The notes beneath the pieces were generated by a model. It worked only from the letters and a program-made list of their open reading frames with translations, did no database searches and had not been told where the DNA came from. The position numbers were made by a program, and so were the translations under genes. Of a DNA stretch of 64,000 nt, positions 30,986-42,068 are shown in pieces (the stretch's first letter is position 1; every line of letters begins with the position of its first letter). Where the stretch lies: positions 189,038,462 to 189,102,461 of the forward strand of contig CM077644.1 in assembly GCA_039707465.1 (NCBI GenBank), given 5' to 3'. This DNA comes from Rhabdophis nuchalis. Lineage: Eukaryota; Chordata; Lepidosauria; Squamata; Natricidae.

Positions 30986-32817
30986 CCAACTCTCTCTGTG
31001 TGTGTACGTATGTGTGTGTCCAAGCATGGGTGCATATTTGTGTATAGCATATTATGTCACAGAATAGAATTATGTCATAGAATAGCACATAACTGCTTTA
31101 TTTTTTAGAGAGGACCAAGATCCACAGCTAGGAGACCTGTTTTCTTGATGCATTTTATGGAAAGGCTGAAGTATATCTGCTCTGTATTGAATTAGATCCT
31201 GTAGTGCTTCACTAATGCTGTTAAGCGATTACAGTAAACAGCAGGAATGACACAAGGATTCCATCTTTGTATTTGATGTCTCTGCCAGGCAAAAACATCC
31301 AGGCCACTCTCATCTTTTCCTTCCCTCCTTTACATACTGTAGCTTTTTGAATGGGATCAGAAAACAATAGCCTTAAACTGGGTAAAAAGAATTAAATTAA
31401 CTGGAACAAAAATAGTAAACTGGAACCTGTTTTTTGTTTTAGCTCCAGATTACACGATGCAGTACATTGATCAATAATGAAAGCCACATGTTTTTCCTGA
31501 GGTGTTTTTCCCCTTCTGAGACTGAATTCAGATAACAAGCTTTTACTTATTTTATTCACTTCATGCAGCCTTCTTTAGGGCTTATTTGACGTGCTGTGTA
31601 CATGATATGAAATTGGATTGCTTCAACAGACACATGGAGGCCCCTAGTAGGGGAATAAAACAATTTTTATGTAGATACAAATGTCGGTTCAAATTGTAAA
31701 TTTTAAAACTCATTTATTCTTTGGACTGTTCACTAATGGGAAAGGGCACTTGGGTCATCTGAACAGCTGATTTTAGGCTTGGGCATCACACCATATAATA
31801 TGGAAATGCATTATTATGCAAAGCTATACTAAAATTGCTGTTTCCACTTAAAGAAACAATGATTCTACAAAGTGGGGGGAGTAGCATTGCTTTGTCTTTT
31901 CTGCTTATATTTTTGTTCATTTGAAATACTTTTTTATTCTTTAGGAATATAACAGATTTAAAAAAATATTTCTAGGAACCACCATTTCAACCTGCCGGTT
32001 TTCTTGTTTATTTGTAAAGCTTTCTCCATGAGAACACGGAATATTCTTTCTTTCCACTTCCTTTCCTACTCCCCTCCTCCATCTCCTCTTCTGCTTGGTT
32101 TCCCTCTCCTTCTTCCATTGTTTTACTGATATCCAGAAAGATAAAGCGATGATTAAAAATGCTGATCATGACCATCTGTGTGCGTGCCCTCTACACTGTC
32201 GGTCTGCTATTGGGTATCAAAGCTGTATCATCAATGTTCTTTGAAGACTAAGCAGGTTGGACATGCAATTTAGATGAAAAACAATTACTTTGTGTTAGCT
32301 TGCTTTTGGCAAGAGTAGTGGGGCTCGTCTGGGAGATGGGAAACAAAAGTCACTCTTCATCTTCATGAATTTCAAATGAGGGGAAAAGAGAGAAAGCAGG
32401 CAGAGAGTGTCATCTGCCAGGAATCATTCCATATCACCTTCCTTTAACTAGCTGCTTCCTCAGAGGAATACGCATTCCCTCTGTCACAGACTGCAGGGGA
32501 AGAGCATTTATTTCATCTTCTGGAAGACAGATAATGCTAATCATTTTATCATAAGAATATCTTAGTAGTCACCTTTGTCAGGGTATTTACATTTTAAAAG
32601 GCAACCACAACTGGGACTAAATTCATCATTCAAAAGCAAAAGGGTTTTGTTCGACTCTGAACGCACAAATGTCACATTTATAAAAACACTGAAGCTGGTT
32701 TGGGGCGAACTAGAGGGTAAACACAAGTGGAGTGGGGAGGCAGTGTAGGAAGGAAGCCTTCCTTGTGGACAATAGTAGTTCTTCATTTTGTTTGTTTTCT
32801 TTTTGGTTTCCTTAAAG
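30986..32817. other. Unique non-coding DNA
   Basis: No gene or repeat recognised apart from a short TG-rich stretch near 31000. The tract 31090-31700 is repeat-poor with moderate GC and is a candidate for conserved non-coding sequence, by inference only. Confidence 0.4.
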
Positions 32818-32938
32818 CAGGGATGTCCAAACTTGGGAACTTGTGGACTTCAACTCCCAGAATGGGAGTTATGCTGGCTGGGGAATTCTGGGAGTTGAAG
32901 TCCACAAATCTTAAAGTTCCCAAGTTTGGACATCCCTG
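32818..32938. mobile_element. hAT hairpin MITE with perfect TSD
   Basis: Palindrome cagggatgtccaaacttggg...cccaagtttggacatccctg with perfect duplication ccttaaag at 32810-32817 and 32939-32946. Confidence 0.95.
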
Positions 32939-33124
32939 CCTTAAAGGCATCACCTTCCAGAGAATTATTTCTCCAGCTAACCAATTAACTAGCACTAAAC
33001 ACTAAATCTTTTCTGAAGTTGGACCATGTTGTAGAGGAACATGTTCTCCTCAGGTGTTATGTTGCATCTGGCTGTAGCCTACTAAATGACATTCCTCAAT
33101 AACATAATATAAGGGTATACTGAA

Positions 33125-33730
33125 TAAATTTTAAATTTTAAATTTTATTAAATTTATACCCCCCCTTCTCCTTGTTAGGATCCAGGGCGGCGCACAGGCA
33201 TTATATAAAACCATAAATACAATATACATCAATTAAAAATATATTAAATTAATTCACCCGTGCTAAAACCCGTTATTAAGACCATAACCAAATTATAATT
33301 TATATTTAAAAGTCAGACGCGGGGGGCTATCCTAGGCCGGCTTGTTGGAATAAATACGTCTTAAGACGTTGGCGGAAGAGGCGGAGGTCCGAGGTAGTGC
33401 GAAGGTCGGGGGGTAGGTCGTTCCAGAGGGCCGGGCCCGCCACAGAGAAGGCTCTTCCCCTGGGTGTCGCCAGCCGGCATTGCCCGGCCGACGGCACCCG
33501 GAGTAGGCCCGCTCTGTGGGAGCGGACCGGACGAAGGGATGTATGGGGTAGGAGACGGTCTCGTATATAGCTAGGCCCCGAGCCATGGAGCGATTTAAAG
33601 ATCGTGGTCAACACCTTGAAGCGCACTCGAAAGGCCACAGGCAGCCAGTGCAGCTCGCGCAGGAGAGGTGTTACGTGGGCTTGCCTTGAGGCACCCATAA
33701 CCACCTGCGCGGCCGCACTGAATAAGCACT
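33125..33730 (-). mobile_element. L2-clade LINE 3' fragment
   Basis: Minus-strand L2 end with an uninterrupted C-terminal frame (33327-33715): HVTPLLRELHWLPVAFRVRF, SHRAGLLRVPSAGQCRLATP and LKTYLFQQAGLG-stop. The 3' UTR (gatccagggcggcgcacagg on plus) and an AAATTTT-like tail follow. It is 5' truncated near 33730. Confidence 0.88.
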
Positions 33731-34472
33731 GAATATAGTACAATTATAATTTCATTATGGATTGCTTCAGAAATAGGTATAGATCAACGCAAGATGGGTT
33801 TTGTAGAAGATGCAGAGTTCAGAAGGCATATACTACTGAGGATCTCAGCCAAATGTTTGAACCTCCCCTTGGGTAGTTGTTGAAACCAGTACCCTATAGG
33901 GTAGTTGTTGAAACCAGTACCCTATAGGGCACATCTTCAGTGACTTCATTGTTTTTAATCAACAATAAAGTCATTGCCACATTAACCTATTGGGTTCACT
34001 ACAGGAAAGTATAGTCAAAACAGAGTCTCCAATCCTATTACAGAGCCAACATTTGCCTTCTCAGAAACACACTAATGGTTTTCCTTAACCTGTTAATAGG
34101 TTTTCTTGAATTCCTTTCAGCATTACTGTTCCATCTGCCTGTGTAAGATGTACGTCTTTGAAACTTTGTTCCATTCACCAAGCAAATATTGTTATTTCAG
34201 TGTGAATAGCTTTGATTTTACCTGTGTCGGCAGGCAATTTCAGCTCTTTGTCTTCTTCCTACTTTGCGATGTTCACCCTGTTTCAAAAACAGCTATAATC
34301 AGGTTATAAACCTCTATTGTGCTATAATTTTGAGATAGGCCAAAGAGCTCAGTGCTTTTAGGCACAATGAAGGTTCAGTGAATATGTGTTGTGAATAGGT
34401 TTCTTCATTTCCACCTATTTAGCTCAACAAAAGGATCAGTATGTAGGGGCCTCTACTCTACAACAAATAATT
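33731..34472. other. No gene; small tandem duplication
   Basis: Unique AT-rich DNA. A perfect 28-bp tandem duplication beginning gggtagttgttgaaaccagt lies at 33871-33926. Confidence 0.5.
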
Positions 34473-34650
34473 GCTTCTGGTGGCTTCGGGGATTTTCCTG
34501 TGTATATAGCATGGAGATGTTATTGCAACGTTTCGGCAAGATCTCACTTGTCATCATCAGGCAGGATTATGTCTGTGACATAATATTGCCGAAACGTTGC
34601 AATAACATCTCCATGCTATATACACGGGAAAATCCCCGAAGCCAGCAATG
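34473..34650. repeat. Inverted repeat made of two PLE tails
   Basis: Left arm tggcttcggggattttcctg...gcaacgtttcggcaag; right arm attgccgaaacgttgcaa...gaaaatccccgaagcca. The arms pair over about 70 bp with few mismatches. Confidence 0.92.
34527..34560 (-). ncRNA. Minimal hammerhead ribozyme core in PLE tail
   Basis: Minus strand: CTGATGA (34560-34554), stem II GACAAG/CTTGCC with loop TGAGAT, GAAA (34534-34531), then CGTT. It is nearly identical to the core at 17046-17079. The other arm of the palindrome keeps GAAACGTT but not CTGATGA. Confidence 0.7.
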
Positions 34651-34653
34651 CCA

Positions 34654-34693
<40 letters not shown>

Positions 34694-34696
<3 letters not shown>

Positions 34697-35000
34697 CGTG
34701 AGTGTGGGTCTGGTATCATTCTTTGTGTTAGGGACTTGTTTGTCAGTGAGGGCGGGTTTCCAAATGGCTGGTAGGCGGGAGGTATCATCTCGTTTATTCA
34801 TGCTGTGTGGCCGTTTTTGAATAATATCTTGAATAAATAGCATGAATAAACGAGATGATACCTCCCGCCTACCAGCCATTTGGAAACCCGCCCTCACTGA
34901 CAAACGAGTACCTAACACAAAGAATGATACCAGACCCACACTCACGAAAACCACACAGGATGTCACTATCACACATCCACGCAAAAAGCAAACCCAAACC
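34694..35000. repeat. Inverted repeat of PLE C-terminal coding sequence
   Basis: About 145-bp arms meet head to head near 34841, with catgaataaacgagatgata on plus and its complement on the left. Near-identity of the arms points to one event. The TA tract lies at the outer end of the left arm. Confidence 0.92.
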
Positions 35001-35399
35001 CACACCGATGATGACCACAAATCAGAAGCCCGACCACAAACCAGAAGCCAGACCATAGCTGCATTATTAGCCACTTTAAACCCCTCCAATCCATACATGA
35101 AGCAAGATGGCGGTCGGCGCTTGAGTCCCGTGCGGGTCGCGGAGGCTCAATGGCTAGCAAAACGGGTATGTCCGGCCTGGAGACGATCAAAGGGGCCGGA
35201 CCCAGTGAGTGGACCACCCGAGGAGCATTTTGAGACCAGGCGGGTCTCTCTGGGTGGTCGGGGGAGCGAACAATGAGGCCGGAGACAGAATAACGAGGCT
35301 GGAAGCAGGAGGAGGCCGGCTGATGGAACGTTGGGCCGGGCGCCGAGCCGGGCCGGACGCCGGGCGCTCTCCGCCGAGCGCCGCCCGAGGCTAGAGATG

Positions 35400-35472
35400 G
35401 CTGTAGGCTGTGAGAGAGCCTCCAGCTGGAAGGTCGGAGGCTGTAGGCTGTGAGAGAGCCTCCAGCTGGAAG
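35400..35472. repeat. Tandem 38-bp duplication in L2 5' UTR
   Basis: The unit containing ggctgtgagagagcctccag is repeated twice in direct succession, followed by looser gctgtgagagagcc repeats to about 35550. Confidence 0.85.
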
Positions 35473-36334
35473 GAAGAGCGAGTCGTTGGAGAAAGAGGCT
35501 GAGAGAGAGGCTGTGAGAGAGCCGAAGGATCGAGGCTGTGAGAGAGCCAGTGAGAGAGAGCCGAAACGACCGAGTCGACCGAGCGGTGAGCGGTGAGCGG
35601 AGGGGGCGAGCGGCAGGGCGGCATGGAGGCCTGGCCACCTGGCAGTCGAGCCGGACACCGTACGCCGTACACGAGGCGCCATTCAGAGGCCGTGAGAGGG
35701 CCAGAAGGCTGTGAGAGAGCCGGACAAATGAGTGGCGAGTAGTGGGGGCGAACGACGGGCGGCGTGGAGGCTTGGGACGGAGGCCTGGCTGCCGGGATGA
35801 AGCCGAGGGACCATGAGGGAACTGAAAGACTTGCAGCTGAGGCCTGCATTTTAGACTCTACCCCATGGCCCATTTACCTCATTATTTATTTACCATCATT
35901 AATTCCCTGCCTGAACTATAAGAACTATTAACTTTTACCATCATTATTTCCTGCCTTGGACTATAAGAACTATAAGAACTACTTTTAAGACTTTTTAAGA
36001 CCCCTGTGCCTTTTATCGACTTTATTATTATGCTATGCACTCCTGGAATTAATCATGAATTTTATATTTAACACCTTATACGTTTTAACTGCCATTGTGC
36101 CTTTTAAATCATGTATAGCGACTTATTTATATTTTAAATCTTAGCTATTTATATTTACATCTATTTATACTAATTTTATTATGTACTTAAGAGCTGACCT
36201 GTTGCGACTGCGAGAGTCCCCGCTCTCGCAGGTCTGGCCCTCCACTCTAACGAGGGCCCGCCTTGATGAGGGATTTATTAATCCGGAGAGGTGGAAGAAG
36301 CGTGGTCTAAGGTTTTTTTTTAGTAGTTAGGTTA

Positions 36335-39300
36335 TTGTCTGTTTTAGGGGGTACCAGGGAGGGGGGAGGGTATAGATGCATAGAGATGGAGACGGAGAGA
36401 GAGGGCCAGGCCAGCAGACGACGGAGGGGAGCGGAAGGAGCCGTGAGTAGGGGGGAAACTCGAGTCATTCCGTTAGAGGGCAATCCCATTCAGAAGGTCG
36501 TGGGGAGAGGCAGGTCCGAGGGGAGACAATTTTTATCCTCCCGGTTGAGGGCACAGAACCGTTGGTTACATGCGGTGAAGTGCCTCAACCCCCGCTTGCT
36601 AGGTGGTCAGGAAGTACAGAGCCAGGGCTTGCGGCTGATGTTTTGCAATGCCAGGTCCGTGGTCAACAAAGCCCCCCTCATACATGACCTTGTGTCAGAG
36701 GAGGGGCCGGACCTGGCAGGAATAGTGGAGACCTGGCTGGGCCACGAGGGTGGACTCCCCCTCGTTGAAATGTGCCCGCCAGGCTACCGTGCTTTTCATC
36801 AGCCTCGGGCCCTTGGCAGGGGCGGTGGGGTAGCGGTTATTGTTAAGGAAAGTCTTGAGCCGAGAGAGACCATTGTGCCACAGACTACCGGCTGTGAGTC
36901 CCTCTGCGTGAAGTGGGGCCTAGGGAGGCAGTTGGGCTTGCTGGTTATATACCTGGCTCCCCGCTATGTAACAGCAGCCCTGCCCGAGCTCCTGGAGGTG
37001 ATCGCTACGGTGGCAGTGGAGACCCTCAGACTTTTAGTCATGGGGGACTTTAACCTGCCATCGTTGGGCGAATCATCCGAGGCAGCTCGGGAGTTCATGG
37101 CTTCCATGACGGCCATGGACCTGACCCAAGTAATTCGAGGCCCCACTCACGAGAGTGGACATACGCCGGATCTCATCTTTGTCTCTGGCCAATGGAAGAG
37201 TGACCTGGGCATAGGGGATATAGTTATCACGCCCTTGTCATGGTCAGACCACTCACTTCTCCGGCTCGACTTTCCGACCGCTGCTCCCCTCCACGGGGAG
37301 GCGGAACCAGAGTCTCCAATCTGGTACCGCCCCAGGCGCCTGATGGACCCGGATGGGTTCCAGACGGCGCTTGGGCCATTTCCTGTACCCCTGACCCATG
37401 CCCCGATAGAGGAGCTCACGGCCGCATGGAACAGTGCGGCCGTGGGAGCCTTGGATCGGGTCGCGCCCTTGCAGCCTCTCTTGTGGCGGCAAACCACCCT
37501 GGCCCCTTGGTTTACCGAGGAGCTGCGGGTGATGAAACACCGCAAGAGATGCCTAGAGGGAAGATGGAGGTCTACCCGATCTGAATCTGACCGGACACAG
37601 GTAAGAGCCCATTTACGGACTTACATTGTGGCGCTGAGAGTGGCCAAACGCCATCATTGTGCTACTCTCAGCATCCGCAGAAAACCGCCCTGCCGTCCTG
37701 TTTAGGGTGACCCGCTCCCTACTTCAACAAAGGGTGCGGGAAGCCCCATTACAGGGTAGAGCAGAGGAATTTGTGACTTTTCTGCAGGAGAAAACCGCTC
37801 AGATACAGAACGGGCTACCCTCCATTGATGGCCCAGTGGGATGCCACGAGACAGATCTTGTTTGGGAGGAGTTTGACTCCGTTACTTCTGATGATATGGA
37901 CAGGTTACGTGGGCGACTGCGAGCCACTACATGTTTATTGGACCCGTGCCCCTCCTGGCTTGTACTGGCATCCTGGGAGGCTGACACGAGGCTGGCTCCA
38001 AGAGGTTGTCAACGCATCCTTAAGTGAGGGTTCCTTGCCTGCTTCCCTAAAAGAAGCGATGGTGAGGCCCCTCCTTAAGAAGCCCTCTTTGGATCCAGCT
38101 CTTTTAAACAACTATCATCCAGTCTCCAACCTTCCCTTTCTGGCGAAGGTTGTTGAGAGTGTGGTGGCACAACAGTTTCCCCGTCACCTGGAGGAAGTTG
38201 ACTATCTAGATCCACGCCAGTCCAGCTTTCGGCCCGGGCACAGCACCGAGACGGCATTGGTCGCGTTGGTTGATGATCTCTGGAGGGCCAGAGATGGGGG
38301 TTGTTCCTCCATCCTGGTCCTATTAGACCTCTCGGCGGCTTTCGATACCATCGACCATGGTATCCTATTGCATCGGCTGGGGGGGTTGGGAGTGGGAGGC
38401 GCCGTTTTACGGTGGTTCTCCTCCTACCTCTCTGGCCGATCGCAATTTGTGTTGACAGGGGGGCAGAGGTCGACCTCGAGACCACTCACTTGTGGGGTGC
38501 CTCAGGGGTCGGTCCTCTCGCCTCTCCTGTTTAACACATACATGAAGCCGCTGGGTGAGATCATCCGTGGTTTTGGGGTAGAATACCATCTATACGCTGA
38601 TGATACTCAGTTGTATATATCTACCCCAAACCACCCCAACGATGCCGTAGCGGTGATGTGCCAGTGCCTGGAAGCCGTGCGGAGCTGGATGGGAAGTAAC
38701 GGACTTAAGCTCAACCCGACCAAGACCGAGTGGCTGTGGTTTCCGGCTGCCCGATTCAACCAGCTAATTCTATCGCTGGCCATAGGGGGCGAACATCTTG
38801 CCCCTGTGGACGGGGCGCGCAACTTGGGTGTCCTCCTAGATGCCCGGCTGTCCATGGAAGATCAAGTGACAGCCGTGGCTAGGAGGGCGTTTTACCAGGT
38901 CCGCCTGGTTCGCCAGTTGCGCCCCGTATTGGATCGGGACGCCCTTCGCACAGTCACTCATGCTCTCGTGACGTCCCGACTGGACTATTGTAACTCTCTC
39001 TACATGGGGCTTCCCTTGAGGTGCACCCGGAGACTGCAGATGGTCCAGAATGCAGCCGCGCGGGCAATTCTGGGTACTTCTAGGTTTACCCATGTAACAC
39101 CTCTCCTGCGCGAGCTGCACTGGCTGCCTGTCGTCTTCCGGGTGCGCTTCAAGGTATTAATTATCATCTTTAAAGCGCTCCATGGCTCGGGACCTAGCTA
39201 CTTGCAGGATCGGATCCTGCCTCAAAGATCCTCACGGCCAATTCGCTCCCACAGAGAGGGACTTCTCCGGGTGCCGTCCACTAGACTTTGTCAGCGGGCG

Positions 39301-39402
39301 ACGCCCAGGGGAAGGGCTCTCTCTGTGGCGGGCCCAGCCCTCTGGAATGACCTTCCCCCCGACATTAGAACAACCAAGGACCTCCGCTCCTTCCGTCTGT
39401 AA
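36335..39402 (+). pseudogene. L2 polyprotein with two frameshifts and an early stop
   Basis: Frame one (36335-37705) holds the endonuclease with NARSVVNKAPL, GDFNLPS and SWSDHSLLRLD. Compared with the first copy there is a 2-base loss near 37671 (ctctcagc against ctctcatagc) and a 1-base gain near 37980 (ggaggctgac against ggaggtgac). The last frame (37825-39402) holds LDLSAAFDTIDHGILL and YADD, and stops after DLRSFRL where the first copy continues LKTHLF. RT and EN motifs are otherwise intact. Confidence 0.87.
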
Positions 39403-39650
39403 TTAAAAACATATTTTTTCTGCTTGGCCGGCCTGGGGTAGTCTCTCTCTATGGGGTTTTAGTTGTGTAGGGAATTTTAGTTATAATGGGTATTTTAGCA
39501 CAGGCACTGTTTAATTTGTTTTTAAGATGTTGTTTTGATTGTATTGTATTTATGGTTTTAGTTTTCCCTGTGCACCGCTCCGAGTCCCCGTGGGGAGAGG
39601 AGCGGTCAAGAAATTAAATAATAATAATAATAATTATTATTAAACTGATG

Positions 39651-40110
39651 CCCACCACGGAGATGTGGCACGACCACAAACGCGAAGCCAAACAACAGTA
39701 ACGCAGCTCACCAGGTCAAATTCCTCTGCAACTCGGACTAACACAAGCACAACCAGGCCCCCACCCAAAGAGAACATGCCCCCATCCAATCAGAGCACAG
39801 CCAAACTCCCACCCAACCAGAGCACAGCCAAACCCCCTACCAATCAGAACACACCTCCACCCAATCAGAATGCAGCCAAGCTCCCACCCAATCAGGTCAC
39901 ACCACCACTGGCAGTTAAAAAGAGGAACCGGCTGAGATCTCACATTGCTCCTGGAAGCACCAAGCCGGAAGCACCAGCCTGAAGATGATGAATGAGATTT
40001 CATCGAAACATCGTGAAGATACTTCCAATTCTACGCGGGAGAAAACCCGAACAACCAAAGACCTACATACAAACACCCGCGAAAACCATATATTTTCGCC
40101 TCAGAAAACC
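39651..40110 (+). mobile_element. Penelope-like element, C-terminal and tail fragment
   Basis: The frame from 39665 reads ARPQTRSQTTVTQLTRSN, then Pro/Asn/Gln-rich repeats of PPNQSTAK type, ending PEAPA-stop. It is followed by a tail with CTGAAGA...GAAACATC and a TA-rich end. ARPQTRSQT is shared with the PLE piece at 35020-35060. It probably represents a related subfamily. The reverse transcriptase is absent. Confidence 0.75.
39979..40012 (+). ncRNA. Degenerate minimal hammerhead-like core in PLE tail
   Basis: CTGAAGA (39979-39985, one change from CTGATGA), stem II GATGAA/TTCATC around a short loop, GAAA (40005-40008), then CATC. The core substitution would be expected to reduce or abolish activity. 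Confidence 0.45.
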
Positions 40111-40167
40111 TCAGAAAATATATATTTTATATATATATATATTTTGTAGATTTTCATGGGTGTAGAT

Positions 40168-40305
40168 ATGCTGGTCTTGTATTCGGGTGTTTTCCCGTTT
40201 AAGAATGAGATTGTCTTTGCAACGTCCTTGCAAAGATCTTGCCAAAACGTTGCAAAGACAATCTCATTCTTACACAGGAAAAAACCTGAATATAACAACA
40301 CCAGC

Positions 40306-40310
<5 letters not shown>
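40168..40310. repeat. Inverted repeat of PLE-type tail
   Basis: Left arm atgctggtcttgtattcggg...gagattgtctttgcaacg; right arm cgttgcaaagacaatctc...cctgaatataacaacaccagcat. Arms of about 65 bp flank ccttgcaaagatcttgcca, a relic of the tail hairpin. A (GT)n/(CA)n tract follows to about 40420. Confidence 0.85.
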
Positions 40311-40337
<27 letters not shown>

Positions 40338-40452
40338 TTGTTTTGCACAAATACAACACACATACATACATATACACACACATACATACACACACATATA
40401 TATACACACACACATGTGTTATGTCAGTTATATTAGCCAGTACACACACACA

Positions 40453-40683
40453 CTGTGTTTCCCCAAAAATAAGGCAGGATCTTATTTTCTTTTGACCCTT
40501 GAAACAAGCATTTGGCCTTGTTTGGGGGAGCTTTTATTATATTTGAGGTGCAGGAGGTGATGAGCATGGTCAATTCATTGCTGTGTTGCAATATTTTTGG
40601 GGAGGGCTTATTTTAGTGTATGTGCTCAAAAGCCCGACTGGGCTTATTATTTGGGAAGGTCTCATTTTTAGGGAAACAGGGTA
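40453..40683. mobile_element. Small TIR element (mariner-like MITE, tentative)
   Basis: Left end tgtttccccaaaaataaggc and right end cattttt-agggaaacagggta are inverted, with agggcttattttag internally. A TA follows the right end. The left boundary is blurred by a CA repeat. Superfamily is tentative. Confidence 0.55.
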
Positions 40684-41286
40684 CATTTAATCTTAGTACA
40701 AAGCGCTTACAGCAGAGAACTTAAGCCAATAATAAATGGAAGACAGTGGTTGGTGGAGGAGGACCCTTGAAGATTTTTTTCTAATGTGCCCTTTTTTTGT
40801 TACTTTTTAAATAATATTGATTAGCGAACTGCATTGCAGAATTCAGGGAAGTGTGGATTTCAAAGAATAATTAACATGAAATAAGTTTGTTTCACTTGTC
40901 ATTCAAATGAATCCCTGCCATTCTTATTAGCAGCAGTCAGAAGCTAAATGATCAGATCTCTAGATTGAATGATTACTTTGTAATAAATACTCACGTTGGA
41001 CACAATTAGTTGAAATTACGACTCTTGTGACTCATTGTTTTCAGCAGAGAGAAAGAGGAAAAAACCAATCTTGGGCTCAACAGTTTCCTTTCAATTTAAT
41101 AGGATAAAATTTGTTTAATTGGGCCTTCATGACAATTAGTTGTAACAAATATATCGGTGAAAGGGTGCTATGTCAATAATATTGGCTTCTTTCCTGCCAG
41201 GAAGAAGCCACATTAAATACCTGTTTTGAAGAGAGAAGGCATTTTTAATTTCATGGTGTCAATTGATTGGATCTTTTGTGATATGG
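40684..41286. other. Unique DNA, candidate conserved non-coding segment
   Basis: Between about 40980 and 41280 there is repeat-free sequence rich in TAATT/CAATTA words (for example tttaattgggccttcatgac and gacaattagttgtaac). It looks like known developmental enhancer sequence in composition. This is inference. Confidence 0.35.
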
Positions 41287-41419
41287 CAGGGGTGTCAAAC
41301 CGGTGTTGTCATGGCATTGTCACTTGATGTATTGTGACTTTCCCCCCCTTTGCTAAACTAAGAATGGGCATGGCCAACATGTGATACATTTGCCCCGTGG
41401 CCACGAGTTTGACACTCTG
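41287..41419. mobile_element. hAT MITE (caggggtgtcaaac type)
   Basis: Termini caggggtgtcaaac and gtttgacactctg with flanks tgatatgg and ttatatgg (7 of 8). Same family as 48185-48326. Confidence 0.82.
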
Positions 41420-41427
41420 TTATATGG

Positions 41428-42060
41428 CATTACTTCCAAAAGTTTAACAGAAAAATATTTATGTAACAAAAGGTTTGTTTTTTTGGAGGGGGGGGGGCAT
41501 ATTCAAAATGGCTACGCAGACTTCTTAATTCAGTGGCTGAAATAATTAGAATTAGCACAGTTCCTGAATTAGATCTCCCTTCCTTTTTCCTTCTTGCTCT
41601 TCCTGGATATTTTGCATTTTAAATGAAGCCTTATTTTAACACAACACTCGTGTATTACATTGGCATGGAAGTAGCTGAAAAGAAGCAGCTGCATAAACGG
41701 TTGATGGAAATTGATCTGACCCTCACTGATGATAGGTAAACTGAATTAGAATTACTCTGGGTTCAGATTATATGATAAACTGCTGGAAGTCAAAATCAGT
41801 TTGGAAACTACTAGACCTTTAGTAGCCTCCATGGAGCAAAAAGCTGTAGGGATCAGTAGGTAAAAAGAAAGCTAGCCTTATTCTTATAATATAAATATCA
41901 TGAATGGGTTCACACACTATATTCATCCATATGCTCATTATGCCTTAGCATAGCATAGAATGGAACTAGTATTACATAGAACACTTGGGATATGCCTTAG
42001 TGAGACACTTTATTACAGATCCTACAGCAATGTTAATAGAATAACAGATCATGTTACAGA
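41428..42060. other. No recognisable feature
   Basis: Unique DNA with an A/G-run near 41480-41500. The phrase acagatcctacagca occurs twice near 42017 and 42057 just before a hAT insertion. No gene recognised. Confidence 0.4.
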
Positions 42061-42068
42061 TCCTACAG

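Larger units (their letters stand above)
34473..35101. mobile_element. Palindromic Penelope-like element fragments
   Basis: Four PLE pieces in alternating orientation: tail minus (34473-34565), tail plus (34580-34650), (TA)n (34654-34693), C-terminal coding minus (34694-34840) and C-terminal coding plus (34842-35095). The coding pieces read MNKRDDTSRLPAIWKPALTD on both strands, the PLE post-GIY-YIG signature. The plus piece continues to EARPQTRSQTIAALLATLN. The junctions look like those described for PLE insertions with inverted fragments. L2 copy two follows immediately. Confidence 0.85.
35102..39650 (+). mobile_element. Second near full-length L2-clade LINE
   Basis: Same layout and length as the copy at 18220-22768: 5' UTR from gcaagatggcgg, endonuclease and reverse transcriptase frames, 3' UTR and (ATA)n tail. 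It carries more lesions (two frameshifts and a premature stop) and so appears older or less constrained. It separates two groups of PLE fragments. Both sides share ARPQTRSQT coding, but they are not simply continuous with one another. Confidence 0.88.

Noticed and set aside
34969..35873. Overlapping 160-237-codon minus-strand frames
   Set aside because: Shadow frames of the GC-rich L2 5' UTR and its repeats. No domain, and not conserved as frames in the first L2 copy.
39665..39982. A host gene encoding a Pro/Asn/Gln-rich protein
   Set aside because: The frame shares ARPQTRSQT with the PLE fragment at 35020 and is followed by a PLE tail, so it is the low-complexity C-terminus of a PLE ORF.
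34842..39982. One PLE interrupted by the L2, with its halves continuous
   Set aside because: Both flanking PLE pieces contain the same ARPQTRSQT region, so they overlap rather than join. They are better read as two related fragments.
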